DNA of 64,000 nt, taken from positions 12,153,660-12,217,659 of the forward strand of contig OZ018414.1 in NCBI GenBank assembly GCA_963969595.1. Reading direction: 5' to 3'. The first letter of the stretch is position 1, and each line of letters starts with the position of its first letter. Under the pieces are notes generated by a model. It saw only the letters and a list, made by a program, of their open reading frames with translations, was not told the origin of the DNA and did not search any database. The translations under genes were made by a program, and so were the position numbers. Of the stretch, positions 34,376 through 46,500 are shown one piece after another. Origin of the DNA: Neckera pumila (taxonomy: Eukaryota > Streptophyta > Bryopsida > Hypnales > Neckeraceae).

Positions 34376-36589
34376 TTCAAAAGTAGCACTGGAAAGTACC
34401 AAAAGTTGTGTGCAGGGATGCTGGTACCGGGGATCGGTGAGGACGGTGGAACGCCCCTCCAATAGCTTCAGGAAATCGGGGCTGGCTTTCCCTTTTCTGT
34501 ATCGGTCTTCGCTTTTTCATCTCATTTGGACACTGCCATTTGAATCTGCGTGTGCTTCGATGAACTGATTTAGCCGTCTGATTGTCTCCATTTGCTCAGA
34601 GCGGTGTCTTTGTTTCATTTTTATATTCATTTTTTAAAGGTTTAGTTTATTGAAAACCAAGTCTCAGAGTTGACCTGTGGATTCGTTTGATCTGTTGTCA
34701 TCAGTATTTTCGTGGGTCTTGAAGGTCTAAATGGAGAGTTCCTACGGATGAGCTTAGCATGACTTTTCTTTGCAAACACATGCACTCTCCAGAGATTATA
34801 AACCTATTTTGAAGAGAAAATGAATGGGATTGCTGATTGCGCTATATGACGATAGACATGAAAATGAGAGACACTGGCTGTATAGGCAATTTCATTAAAG
34901 TGGCGGTATTCCAAGTGCCACTTTTACGGTGTGTCATTTTCCCCATCTGGGATAGGTATAGATTTAGAACGGCTGTTCTGAACCATCTAGGAAAAACATA
35001 GATTTAGAACAGCTATTTTGAACTGTTTTCATGCCATTTTAAAGAAATATCACCATTTTAATGAAATTGTCCATATATGGACTTTGTGTACCGCATTCCT
35101 GCCAACGGGCAGGAGAGACAAGCTTAGCTTGTTGTCAAAAGAAGATGATTGCTCTGTATACTTGGACACTATAGTTACCCCTACAACTGTTTAGATAGTA
35201 ATTTACATGGCCAGTAATTCTGGCCGCCAAGAACCAACCAAGCCAAAACTAAAATCCTTCAAATGACTACAAAAAATTCGACAGCCATGCTTTCTTTCGG
35301 ATGACCCGTTTAGGTACTCCTGGACGAATAAAGTATGCGGTTGCCACTTGGAGATTAAAAATATGGAGGTTTTCTCATTTCCAGTGTATATACCAAAATG
35401 GGTTTGGATAGCAAGCTCAATAATACTTGCACGTTGAATCCACTCTGAGATGAGTGGATCCTGGCCAAGTTGCCGATGTTTTGGACCTTGCCAGGCTACC
35501 GCTTGGTCATTAGATATTGCTCTTCGTGTCATCAGCTGCGCCAAGACAGACTCTTGCGTCATAAGAAAGCCCCAAACTTTAACCCTAGCTTGGCTTGAAC
35601 TGAAAGCTTTGGCTTGTGCTTACCTCAACGCTTTGGATGCAAGTTAAAGAAAAGCAATCGTTGACGGAAAATCCTGATTCCTTCACGCAGTCAGATAAAT
35701 ATAAAGAGCGTCACTCCTTACAAATTGTCAGCACAGCGAAATTGTTCCACAACAACAACTCTATCAACAATGAACACAGAGTTGGGTAGACTGTTGAACC
35801 AACAACCTCAGCGATGGTGCCCAAAGAATTGTTGGGTGCCCTCTATGCACAAGATGAACTTCATCCAGGTAACAAACACAGCAATGGATGAATTTTCCTA
35901 AATCCTACAGAGCAGAGCGAGTAGGGTTTAGGCTTGTAGCGGAGCGCCAATAGGCACGTAGCTACAGTCCTCCATAGGGTGTGCTAAAGGAGAATAGGGA
36001 TTGATTGGCAGAGTTCTTTGGATTTTATTTTATTTTTTAAAGTTTGCAACAGCAAGAGGAAGAGAAACAAGAAACCATCGCACTGTTCATCCCTTGCGAC
36101 AGAGAGAGGGGGCGGAATGAGGAAACCCGCAGTTCCCTCCGGCGATGGCGAGCAAGGTCGTCGGTTCAGTAGGTGTTCCTACGGAGTCCATCAGCTCCAA
36201 ACTCTTGATGTGGTACAAAATTCGCCACCCAAACCCTCACATAGAAGTTGCTTGAGAGATAGAAACCCTCGAGGGTAGATCCTTCACAAAAAACTGACGC
36301 CCGAGGGCAAATTACACATCCAAAGGCGGAAGGGAGGAAACACCTGGAGGCAAGAGCAAACCAGGAACCAAAGAGACACCAGTGGCAGGAGTGGGGAATA
36401 AGTGACAAAAGAACGCTAAAAGGAACGCCTATGCATAGGTAGGGGAGAAGAAACCGAGTGAGAGCCCGAGAAACTTGCGGGGCCTAGACAAGCCGAGGAG
36501 GACTTGGAAGGTAGAGGAGTTGGAGGGAAGAGCAAATAGTCATAAAAAGAGGGAAAGAAAACAAAAGGCAGCAACTAATCCTGGATTAC
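34376..36589. other. More GC-rich intergenic block, origin unclear
   Basis: The base composition is clearly less AT-rich than that of the neighbours. A minus-strand open frame at 35203-35562 (119 codons, no recognised motif) is the longest. At 35697-35710 there is a TATA-like AAATATAAAG, followed about 65 bp later by an ATG at 35770 that opens about 33 codons to a GTAACA donor-like site. These could be the 5' end of an unrecognised gene, but no second exon could be identified. 36000-36590 has no recognisable content. Confidence 0.3.
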
Positions 36590-39500
36590 TCCTCCCTAAA
36601 TTAACTCCCTGTAAATGTAATTAAACACACCCTGGAACTCTAAGTCAATCTTGGGATCTTCTTGGGCTTGGTCTTTGGTGAGAATGAATGAATTCCCGCG
36701 TTTGATGTCCTGAAGAATTTGTTGTAGAATCTTGTTTGCTTGTTGCAAGGCCTCCCTTCTCCGTGCTGGTGTGTCTGGATTGTCATGGGCAGTCTGTTCG
36801 TGGTTGTTGGGCGGCCTAGTGGTGATAAGGGTCGTCTAGTTGTTGTCGTCGTTGTTGTCGTCTTCTGAGTCATCTTAGCCATCTGTCCATTCATTCATTT
36901 CATTATGCAAGTCTGCCAGATTCACTGTCAACTCATCTTTATTTGTCTTTGTATCTTCATGCCTTGGACCCTCTATGAATCCTTGTAATGCCGGTGAGGA
37001 TGCATTTTGGAGTTGAGCGGGGGCTGTCTTCTTCCCATGTTGATGCAGGTGGGGTTGGGGGGACGTGAATGATGGGAATCTGTTGATGTGGGATCCCTGA
37101 TGAAGGTCAAATAGTACAATCTTGTGGTAGGTAATCTACGTGGGGTATGAAGTGCCATACCAGTTTGTCAATCATGGAACAGAACGCTGTGTTGGAGGTC
37201 CATGTATCAAGAGAGACCTCCCTGCATTGCTGCTATGTTTGTGGAGAATTCTAAATGTTGAGCCATATGGCTACTCTGATTTGAATGATCCTTCTCTAAG
37301 CGTTGTTCATGGCCATTCCTAGGTGAAAGGTCTTGTTTCCCATTACTGTGCCACATCTCTAGCACCAAATGTTCCATAGGAGTAGGCATCTAAGGAGGTC
37401 CCAAGGCATCTCTTTGGTCACACGACATGTTGTATTGAATTTTCTGATGGTGAGATCTGCCCTGGAGAATAGCACCCCATCAAGTATGTTTGCAGAATCA
37501 TATAATAGCTGGGGGAGGTTGTACCTTCTCCTAAGTTTGTTGACATGTATCCATGCCTTGGTTACTTCAAGACAAGGGTGTCTTATTATTTCCGTTAGAG
37601 CTGTAGAGCAGAGTTTGTAGAGAGCAAAGTTTGCAGACTTTGTCCATTTCCATTGTTGCTAGCTAGCTTTCTAAAGGGAGACCATCATTTTGCAATAGCC
37701 AAAGGAATCTACTTACCCAACATGGAAGCCATAGGTGCCATGTTCTATTATAAAAGTATTTCCTTTCAAGGTAGGTGGTGCCTTTTTCCTGCAGCCTTGT
37801 GTCGAGCTTGGTTGGCTTTATCCTTGGTTGCACTCCCACTCAATACCCCAGCTTTGTGCTGTAATCAAAGAGGGGTGCAAAAGGTTGGTTGTCGACTGGT
37901 TTCCATCTCCATTCCCCAAGATCCAGGTCTAATTCTTCAATTCTGTATAGGCAATGAAGCCAAATTGATGTGTCAACTGGGATTGTGTAAGCTGGATTGA
38001 AGCCGATTGGTTGATGTGAGTGTTTGTGCTAAACTCAAACTTTGTGTATTGGGAGTGTTGGGAGTCTTTCTTAACCTGTGCTAATCTGGTGAAGCTTTGA
38101 TGAGTACTCCTGGGGGTTGTAGATATCCACTTCGATGCTACCTTCTAGCGTTGGTGATATGATAGATCTAGGGGGGGGAATTGCTCTGGGTTGGATGTGA
38201 TTCATTGACCTAGCCCTGGAATTTGGGCCTGATTGGGCTTCTTGGGGATATTGGCAATCAACATTGTCCAAAGCTCGTTTGTCTTCCATGATTGTATTGT
38301 TCAAAGCAAGTCTAGAACCGGGTGCCAATCCTCTTTATCCATGCTCCAAATATATTTTATGTGCTTGATCCCCTTCATCGCCCAATTGGAGAACCTGCTA
38401 TTTTTTTTGAGGCCCATTGGGATGCCATTGGAGTTTATCCATGGGTTTCCAAATAAAGGTTGCCTCATGATTTCCTGCAATGACTGTGGTTCCACTTGCA
38501 TAATTCCTTTGCATACACAATACCACGACCACCAAACTGCTCCCCACAGATGTGAACGGGTTGGTTTGGTGCGGACCGCCTACATTAACCAATTGCTACC
38601 AAGCAACCAAATTGCTACTCTTGCCAGTTTGATTGTATTGACTCTATATTGAAGGAATGTTCTCCATATTCTTGTTCTTTCTTGCAATTTGCGAACAATG
38701 ACTTTTGCCAAAAGTGCCTACGCTTGCACAAATGGGTCGATTATCTTAATTCCGCCTTTTGTGAACGATGCAATGGTCAAGTCCTAAGAGACTCATGCTC
38801 TTGTTTGACCCTCTTTCCGCCCTGACCAAAGATACTCTCTTATCAAGCTATGGGTAATCTTTAACGTATTGAGACCAATATCTGCAATAGAAGTCAAGTA
38901 CCAAAGTGACACTAAAATAATCTAATTGGCTGTCAGCAGTCTCCTTGCTTGTGACAGGGCTTTTGTACTCCAATAGACAAGAGCATCTCTGACGAATGTT
39001 AGAACTTTGTCGTTGCAAACTTTTTGTGGTACTCGGAATTCTAGTGGTACCCTAAATATCTGTGACTGTCCCCTTTTGTAGCCATTTAGCTCCTAACGCC
39101 TCCCCCAAGTCCATGCCCGCTCTTCTAATGAAGCCAGATCAGGAACGTCTTGTTCCAATTGATTTTGCTCTCAGGTGCATCGCAATACTATTCCAGCACT
39201 CTTATTGCTTTATCTAAATTATCATGAGTGAGAAGGAGGCATCGTTAGCAAAGAGCATTTCCAAGCTTGTATCCTCATTTGGTAGTTTGAGTCCCTTCAC
39301 TCCGTGGGCTGTATCTTGTAGCACATATCCCAAAACATCTACTACTAGAAGGTGTAAATAGGGTGCCAATGGGCACTCTTGGCAAATCATGCGCCCTAAA
39401 GTAAAGGTTGGGCTGGCTTCTCCATCGACCATTACCGTTGATTCCAAATCTTGATACAGGGAGGCTATCCAGCTAATAAATTCCTCACCGAACCCTAATT

Positions 39501-39620
39501 TTTGCATCACAGCTTGCATAAATGTCCAATTGATGCGATCAAATGCCTTTTCAAAATCTAATAACATAAGAACAAGCAGAAATTGCTTGAGCAATCCTTT
39601 GCACTGAAATGTGGTTCATT
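36590..39620 (-). mobile_element. Truncated, decayed LINE (non-LTR retrotransposon)
   Basis: The minus strand carries a reverse transcriptase piece at 39214-39594, then frame-shifted remains continuing down to an acidic and then charged C-terminal region near 36600-36900 (QQANKILQQILQDIKRGNSF in one frame). There is no endonuclease part, which fits 5' truncation at about 39620, the usual fate of LINE copies. Many stops and frame changes show that it is inactive. The right boundary in the genome is approximate, and no target duplication was identified. Confidence 0.65.
39214..39594 (-). pseudogene. LINE reverse transcriptase fragment, catalytic motif altered
   Basis: 126 codons containing LDFEKAFDRINWTFM (RT block 1-2), GRMICQECPLAPYLHLLVVD (in place of the usual R-QGxPLSPxLF) and LEMLFANDASF, where the active-site tetrad FADD/YADD reads FAND. 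The loss of the first catalytic aspartate alone would inactivate it. Confidence 0.8.
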
Positions 39621-40222
39621 TTTTGTATGAATGAACATTTAGGGAAGAACAAATCTAGGTCCATTTCAAGAGTTCTAGAATCCCTCACAAGCTCAAACTC
39701 TCAATGTCTTTCATAAAATTCGGTATAGTAATTAAGGTGGAAATACCTAAACCGTCAAACTAAGCAATTCAAAATAGTTGGAGGCATCTTTTCCTAAAAA
39801 TAATATTTTTGTAGTATTAGCAATTGAAATTCATGAATTTCAAAAATAATTAGAGTTTTCAGATATGGCATGTACTTCGTAATTTCTATGAATTTTTGAA
39901 GTAGAAGCTCCCTAAACTGCTGGAACCATCATAGAAGTGGGCCTAAAATTGAAATTTCAAAATATTAACAATCAAACAATCACAGTCAGGTTGAGAAACG
40001 ATTTAATGATACTTTTGAAGGATACTTTAATAGAAATCTAGGATACATAAATGGATATAGGGATGATTTTGGGTATTTTCACCTTAAAAAAAATCCATTA
40101 GTATCCTCAAAGAACTCCTAAAGAAGTGCAAGGCCTGCTTATGCATTCTACGGCAGCCTCGGTGGAAATCTAGCCACAAAAGTTTCTAAGCAAGTAAGTG
40201 CAGAAGTGATGGAAGCTATGTA
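39621..40222. other. AT-rich spacer
   Basis: No gene or repeat is recognised between the LINE remnant and the MITE starting at 40223. Confidence 0.4.
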
Positions 40223-41307
40223 CATTAAATAGGGGTATTAAAAGAACCCATACTAATTAATCAACATTCAACAGTATGTAAATATCTATCGTGGGTTGTA
40301 CATCTTCTCTCAAATATATATAGTTTCTAAAGAAAGGCCCCTTTAATTATTTGGTCCCCTTAACCCCTAAAAGCCTGTTGTCCCTTTGGGGGACAAATGC
40401 GTTTTTGAGCAGGTACCTACGGGCTGAAATTTTCTCCTGATTTTTTGAAACTTTTTTAAGAGGTAGAAAAACTGATTAGCTTCATGGGAATATAATTTTT
40501 TTCACAATCGGTGCCTGGGAACAAAAGTTATGACCAATTAAGCTCAAAATAGGGGACGGGAGGCAGAGCGGGTAGCAAAAACAATTTGCACTTTTTCTTT
40601 TTTTTTTTTAGTATTTTTTTCTCATAGATTGTATTTTTGTCTATCTAAAAAGCTTTGATTCATTTCATTTTGATTTGTTATAAGAAAGTTATAGACATTC
40701 TTATTTTTCGGGCAGTTAGAGCATCTTTTTGAAAAAAATAGCTTGTAGGATTCATTTCTGAATGTAATTTTTAAAATATTTCAAATTTTTATTCTTGCAT
40801 GGTTAAATTTACTTGCTAGAACAATCTGACCATTGGGATTAGTGCATTTTAATTCCATCTAAAATATATGAATATTTTAGATTTTCCTTCTATCTCGTAC
40901 CTACTTCTATTTACCAATTTTTTCAATAATGAAAATTAAGTTTTTTTGAATTTTTTTTTTGGGTAGATTGTCAATTCAATTCTCCACTATAAACATTTAA
41001 AGCTTAAAACTCTATAGTGTAAAAATTTTAAGTTAAAAATGTTCAAAGTCAAAAAATCCAGTCCCACAATGTGCTGATAAACTTGTTTTTTTCACTTTAA
41101 ACGTAGATATCTTGCAATCTATGCTGTCAAAAATTTTGAAATTGTTTCCACACAATCTCATACTAGTTAGGTGTAGGATCCTACGGTTAGATGTGCAAAA
41201 AAAATATTTTTAATTTTTTCACTCTTTGCTTAAATAATGGCAATTTTGGGTGTTTTTTGGCAAAAAAAAGGCCTTGGGCCTTTAGGGGTTAATACCCCTA
41301 TTCAGTG
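40223..41307. mobile_element. TA-flanked MITE (family 4) split by a TTAA element
   Basis: The left end CATTAAATAGGGGTATTAA and the right end (reverse complement CACTGAATAGGGGTATTAA) are inverted repeats, flanked by TA at 40221-40222 and 41308-41309. The internal part (CTAATTAATCAACATTCAAC) matches the second copy at 53992-54188. Without the 40364-41292 insert the element is about 156 bp. The TA duplication suggests a Tc1/mariner-type element. Confidence 0.7.
40360..41292 (+). mobile_element. TTAA element, family 2, inserted at TTAA inside a family 4 MITE
   Basis: TTAA-CCCCTAAAAGCCTG at the left, GGGCCTTTAGGGG-TTAA at the right, 933 bp. The flanks GGTCCCC and TACCCCTATTCAG are contiguous across a single TTAA in the uninterrupted MITE copy at 54160-54185 (GGTTCCC-TTAA-TACCCTATTCA). 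This filled/empty pair fixes both boundaries and the TTAA duplication. No transposase frame is present. Confidence 0.85.
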
Positions 41308-41309
41308 TA

Positions 41310-41634
41310 GAATCCATAGCAGACTCAAAGGCTGGATAGAATTGAAAGTCACATGATTTGTGGTACCGAAAAAAAACTATCTTTGGTGAAAACACCCCAC
41401 ACCATGCGTGGACCTATTCTTGATAAATAGACTTCTTTTGAAAGTGTCCCTAAAGTGCAATTAAATTGTTTCCACATTTAATTGTCAGTGGTTGATTACT
41501 ATTTTTTTAAATTTTGGTTTAATGACCACTATCAAAAAATGCCTCTAAACCAAATACAAAAAGTTTATGTATAATATTGTGGATAAGAAAACTCATCTAA
41601 AATGTCATAGATATATTCTAAAATAAGCAATATT
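41310..41634. other. AT-rich spacer
   Basis: Nothing recognised. Confidence 0.4.
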
Positions 41635-41806
41635 TACTAGAAGAAAATTGTGTTGGGTTCAACAAAAACTACTTGATGTTTTTGTTGTATCCAACGCAAA
41701 ATTTCAGAATTCAACGCAAAATTTCAAAATTCAACGCAATTTTTTTGTTGAATACAACAAAAATATGGAGTAGTTTTTGTTGAATCCAATACTTTTTCTT
41801 CTAGTG
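41635..41806. mobile_element. 172-bp CACTA-like foldback MITE
   Basis: The left end TACTAGAAGAAAA and the reverse-complemented right end CACTAGAAGAAAA pair, and the pairing continues through TTCAACAAAAACTAC and TTTTTGTTGTAT, so nearly the whole element can fold back. It is flanked by ATT at 41632-41634 and 41807-41809, a 3-bp duplication as in CACTA elements. The centre has AATTCAACGCAAAATTTC-like direct repeats. Confidence 0.7.
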
Positions 41807-42695
41807 ATTCCTTGCATTTAAATAGTCAATTTTTTTTGTAATGGTTCTGCATTCACAAGGTAGGAGTCCCAAACTCCCAATTCTATAGCATATCATAATT
41901 TGTACTGTGGATACTAATCATCTCATTTTGACCTAAATCTTAGCAACTACTTCAAGTGGGCAAAATATTTGGAATATAACTTACTACCTTTGAGTTCATT
42001 ACCAAATTTAAATTCTATATGGCAAGTCTTTTGATATCATGACATTAGTCCAACATCAAAACATTTCTTTCAAGTTTGAGAGTAGAAAAAGACAATATAA
42101 AGCAATTATTGTATCCAATATTAGATGAAATAACTTAAGTTGTGGAAAAATAAATCAAAGCGTGCCAAAAAAAATGTAGCTATTATTATAATAGCAATAC
42201 TAGGATTTAATCCTAGAAGACGTTGCCTCATTTAAAGATGATTCAATTTTTGGACCAATTCATATATTTTCTCTACAGTAATAAAGAAAATCATCCATAG
42301 AACACTTTGTATCTTCAATAATGTTTTATGCTTTAATCCTAAAAGAACGTATAGGTGACCATGGAAATCATTCCTTTTCATTACTATATGAATCATTGGC
42401 TTAAAAAATTGCAAAAGCACTCATTGGAAGTCAAACTATTGTAGAAGACCTCTCCTTTTCACAACCAAATTCTGAGGATGAATAGTTGAAACGATGTCCT
42501 ACTGGAAGAATTCCTTGTCATCCATCAGACAAAAAATGTCCATGTCAACATTTAAAGGTTAAACCTTGATGAACGTTGAAGACCAAAATGTGTCTGATGG
42601 ATGACTTCATTGTTCGTTGTAGAAACAAAGAATGCACCTACTGATTTAATAACCACAGCATTTTGGTGACTACCTTGGTCATGAAGGCCTGAGTC
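41807..42695. other. AT-rich spacer with one hairpin
   Basis: No gene is supported. A perfect 15-bp inverted repeat (GTCATCCATCAGACA) lies at 42517-42531 and 42591-42605 with a 59-bp spacer. Confidence 0.45.
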
Positions 42696-43349
42696 CTAAC
42701 CCCCAAATGACCTTCGAACAAAATGTGTCCTTGACCAATTTTTGAAGTTAAATTAAATCATACCAAATTAATATTTTTAATAGTTTATATTTTTGAAAAA
42801 TTCTTTTTGAAGTTTAGTTTTAGCTTCAAAAATTTGATTTTGAAAATGATTGATTATGAGTTTTCTATTCAAGATTTTGTGCCCTAATGTCCATTGCAAT
42901 CTTGACTTTCTATAGTGTTGAGGGCTCTTGGGAATGAGCCTCAAATACACTAGATCTTTGAGAAAAGCTCACACTAGAAATTCAATTAAAAAAATTGTAG
43001 AGTAGATTTTGAGAAGTCATAAATTGATTGTAATTATGCATGTTAGGCCCTTTAATCTTGTATTTTTTTGGTGACCACCTTTTTAGAGTTGACATATGAA
43101 AAGAGGATTAAAAGACTTCAAATCACTTTTATAATTTTAACACCCTCATAATCAAACATTATAATCTTTCAATCCATAAGATATATTGTTGTGTTTTAAT
43201 TTCTAATGTGATCTCTAACATGTCTAGTTTGATTTTATACAGTTACAGTTTAGAAAGAATTGATACAACTTATAACTTTTTTGGCTTTTTGTTCAATTTA
43301 GAGCACATTCCCAGAAGCTCAGGAAACTCCAGGGTCATTTTAGGGCTAA
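42696..43349 (-). mobile_element. TTAA element, family 3, reverse copy upstream of GLYR2
   Basis: Ends CTAA-CCCCCAAATGACC and GGGTCATTTTAGGG-CTAA, 654 bp. Read in reverse it is collinear with 61325-61976: CTCTAAATTGAACAAAA, GATTATAATGTTTGATTATG and AAAAGAACTTTATT-like blocks in the same order. Both flanks read CTAA rather than TTAA, presumably one substitution at each side. It ends 158 bp before the GLYR2 start codon. Confidence 0.7.
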
Positions 43350-43507
43350 GGTTGTTAATTAATTTTTTTAAAATTGCATCACATGAATGCTACAAGCTCT
43401 TGAATGGCTAAGGGAAGCCGAATTCCCGACTCCAGCTTTCTCATTCTGCGCCATCGCCATTCTCGTTCTTCCTGCACCAGCCTTCAAAGCTCCTAGCCAT
43501 TGTAACA

Positions 43508-46500
43508 ATGGAAGCCATGGCTATGGCGAAAGGGATTCTCACGGCGATGCAGCACAAGCCGCGCCTCCTCAATTGTCTCTTCTCCCCGTCGTCCTCCTCC
43601 AAGAATTCCATCTTCTTCCAAGGCCGAACTCTCGCTGCCACTTCCCCTTTCACCACATTACAACGGCGAGAAAGAATCTCTTCCTCTTCGCACTCCACCT
43701 CGCCATGGACTACGAGGAGTGTCGTCGTCCATGCGTCTTCGTCCACCACAGGTCGATCTTCCTAGCTTGCCGTGCTTTTTTTTTCACTATAACGCGTTAT
43801 GCAGGGATGTTGAATTTTTGTTGCTGAATTGTTGTGATGTGGTGCTTGTGGATTGGGACGAACTAGGTGGAGAGGAGCAGCCGAGCATTGGATTTCTAGG
43901 ACTGGGAATTATGGGAACCGCCATGGCTCGTAATCTTGTAAAGGCAGGGTACGCTGTTGCTTCTTGAATGCGTTCTTTTATCGTCATAGGATTGCTTTTA
44001 GTTTGCGTCTTCTGTGGTTTGAGGTCCGATTCCGTGCTTCAGTGGAAATTGTAATGCAATTCGAGATCCAGTGTTACGGGAAATCGGAATGTACTTTGTT
44101 GTCACTTTTTTCAATTACATTTTAATTGCCTTGGACTGCGTTTTTTGTCCGAGGCAATTGCGTTAATTGCCTTAAGGTATGTTCGCTCTTGGTGTTAGGG
44201 TGATGTTTGCAATGTGAATCCAGAAGTAGGTCTAAATACATTCCTAAGACTCTCACTAACAACACTCTTTAATACCAAGTGCGAACATACCTTTAGACTT
44301 CGATTCTCGTTTTTAAGATTTTTGTTCTTAAGCTGTACACGTTCAAAATTGAGAAACGTAAAACGACGCTCGGTTATTGCTGAACTAGAAAGTGGAGAAC
44401 TGGATTTTACCTTTTTTTTATAACTCTTGGTAATAGTCACACTGTAAACCAAGCGCCTGCGATAATTAGAGGTGTGGTGGGAAAGGGCGCTGCTGAGTGT
44501 GTTATATCTCGTTTAGGGTACATTCATCGATAGCAGCATGCTATAGGGTTGCGGGGATCGTGGTAGCGGATGCCGTAGACAACATTAAGTAGCTAATTAC
44601 CATAGCTGCTGGGAGGCTGATATCTCAAATTGATGTATTCTTCATTGCGGATTCTAAATTTGTAGCTTTATAATTTCATGAAAATTTAGAAACCTTCCTA
44701 TTCTGGCTCTTCAAGGTAGATTATCGACATTTCGATTGTGTCTACAAGTCACATACATCTTGTATTTACTAAATTCCTTTGTTGAGGGCCTACATATCGA
44801 ATGGATGCCCTTTGAACCAGTTCTCGTTTGCGTTTTCATATGATCTGATGGGACTGAAACATCTTGGCTCAAATTATCGGAATCGTGCTGCTGCAGGTAC
44901 GACGTCACTGTGTGGAACAGATCTATGAGCAAATGTGACGCTCTTGTCAGTGAAGGGGCCAAGTAAGTTTCCGAAAAGCACATAGTTTGCAGAACGGCCT
45001 TCTCATTCACTTTGATTATTTGATTCAAACCTTGTTGGACCACTCCACCCGGAATCTAGTTTTGATCATTTTATCAAATCATGCAAGCCCTCTCGATGGA
45101 TTAGCACGAAAATATTGCCTGCAATTGGCTTAAGTCGTAACAAGAATCTGTCTTGTAGAAACAATTTCTGAGTATAGTGAAGAAAGTGAAAATGAAGTGT
45201 GAAAACCTGGATGGACAGACGCGGAGAAACACCCGAGAAGACAACTGCAGCTTGTGATATTACATTTGCAATGCTGGCAGACCCAGCTGGAGCAGTTTGG
45301 TCCTTCACCTTCTTTTTGCCAATTGTCATGTTTTGGTTTCGAGCTCTGTATTGCATACCAAGTCCTCTTTAATTGCACTTTAAACAATGCATCGGAAGAA
45401 AACTCTTTTGGAGCCCTCTTCTTGCTTTCATGTCTTCTTCGAATTATTGGGTGATGATCAAATCCAGAAGTTGCTAATCGCGTATGGCCTGCAGTCCAAA
45501 TGCGATTGAGTTTGCAACACATTGTGATTATTCCATTCCTAATCCGTTCGATTTCTCGACAAATTTAACCAAAGTTCAATGTAAGTTGCGCCTCTTGGTT
45601 GATGGAAGAATTATGTTTGAACATGCAGATGGAGGTTGCGTGTGGTCCTCAGGGTGCAGTTAAGGGCCTGAGTGCTGGTAAAGGGTAAGCTTGTCGTCTG
45701 TGTTTCTATTTCTGCTTAATAGCCCGGAGATTTTTTGCTGAACAAACTTACGTCTTCGTGACAATTCTATTGGTGGGACGGTTGCCATGGTTGTACTTCA
45801 TATTGCCATTTCGTGACTGTTGACTATTGTGAGACATTGAGCTTTTTATGTATTACAATTGGGTGATCATTCTGATTCATACATGGTATCTTTTAAGAGC
45901 CATATTATCCTTCGTTGTGTTCAGGTACGTGGATGTATCCACTGTCGATGACGAAACTGCTAAGGCAATATCCGAAGCTGTTCAGAAGACTGGAGCTGAA
46001 TTCCTTGAGGTGAGTTTTTGCTAGTTTCATAAGAAGTCTTCTGTTGGCTAGTAAAGTGGCATGGCCACACAACTGAAGACTACTTTGTGTTTTGGACGAG
46101 AAGATCAAGGAACTTGAAATTTTACTTGTTTAGGACTCTGCATAATTCTCTCATTAGAATACTAGAAGAGATGCGAGGTAATCTAAACTTATAGAAGGGG
46201 GCACTCTTTTATAAATGTAAGATCTCGCCCGTCACAGAAGTCACTAATCACTAATGCATTGCTGACTGTAAGCACTAAGAACTTTTTTGTTCTTTCGCTG
46301 ACCTATCTTCAGTCTGCGACTTTCCTAGTGTGTCCTTGTGTTTACCAGCGGCATGCGTGACTTGCAGGCACCTGTATCGGGATCCAAAAAGCCGGCTGTG
46401 GATGGTACTCTCATTTTTCTTACTGCTGGTATTTGTCTCCAACCATATCCTAGGATACTAGGCGAAGCTATGTGTTGTATTCCTGCGTTCTTGACATTGT

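Noticed and set aside
34376..36589. LTR retrotransposon or retrogene in the GC-richer block
   Set aside because: No pair of long direct repeats, primer-binding site or gag/pol motif was seen; composition alone is not enough.
43387..43827. 146-codon frame overlapping GLYR2 exon 1
   Set aside because: It is out of frame with the GLYR2 coding exon, and its product has no motif; the ATG at 43508 in another frame joins correctly to the dehydrogenase exons.
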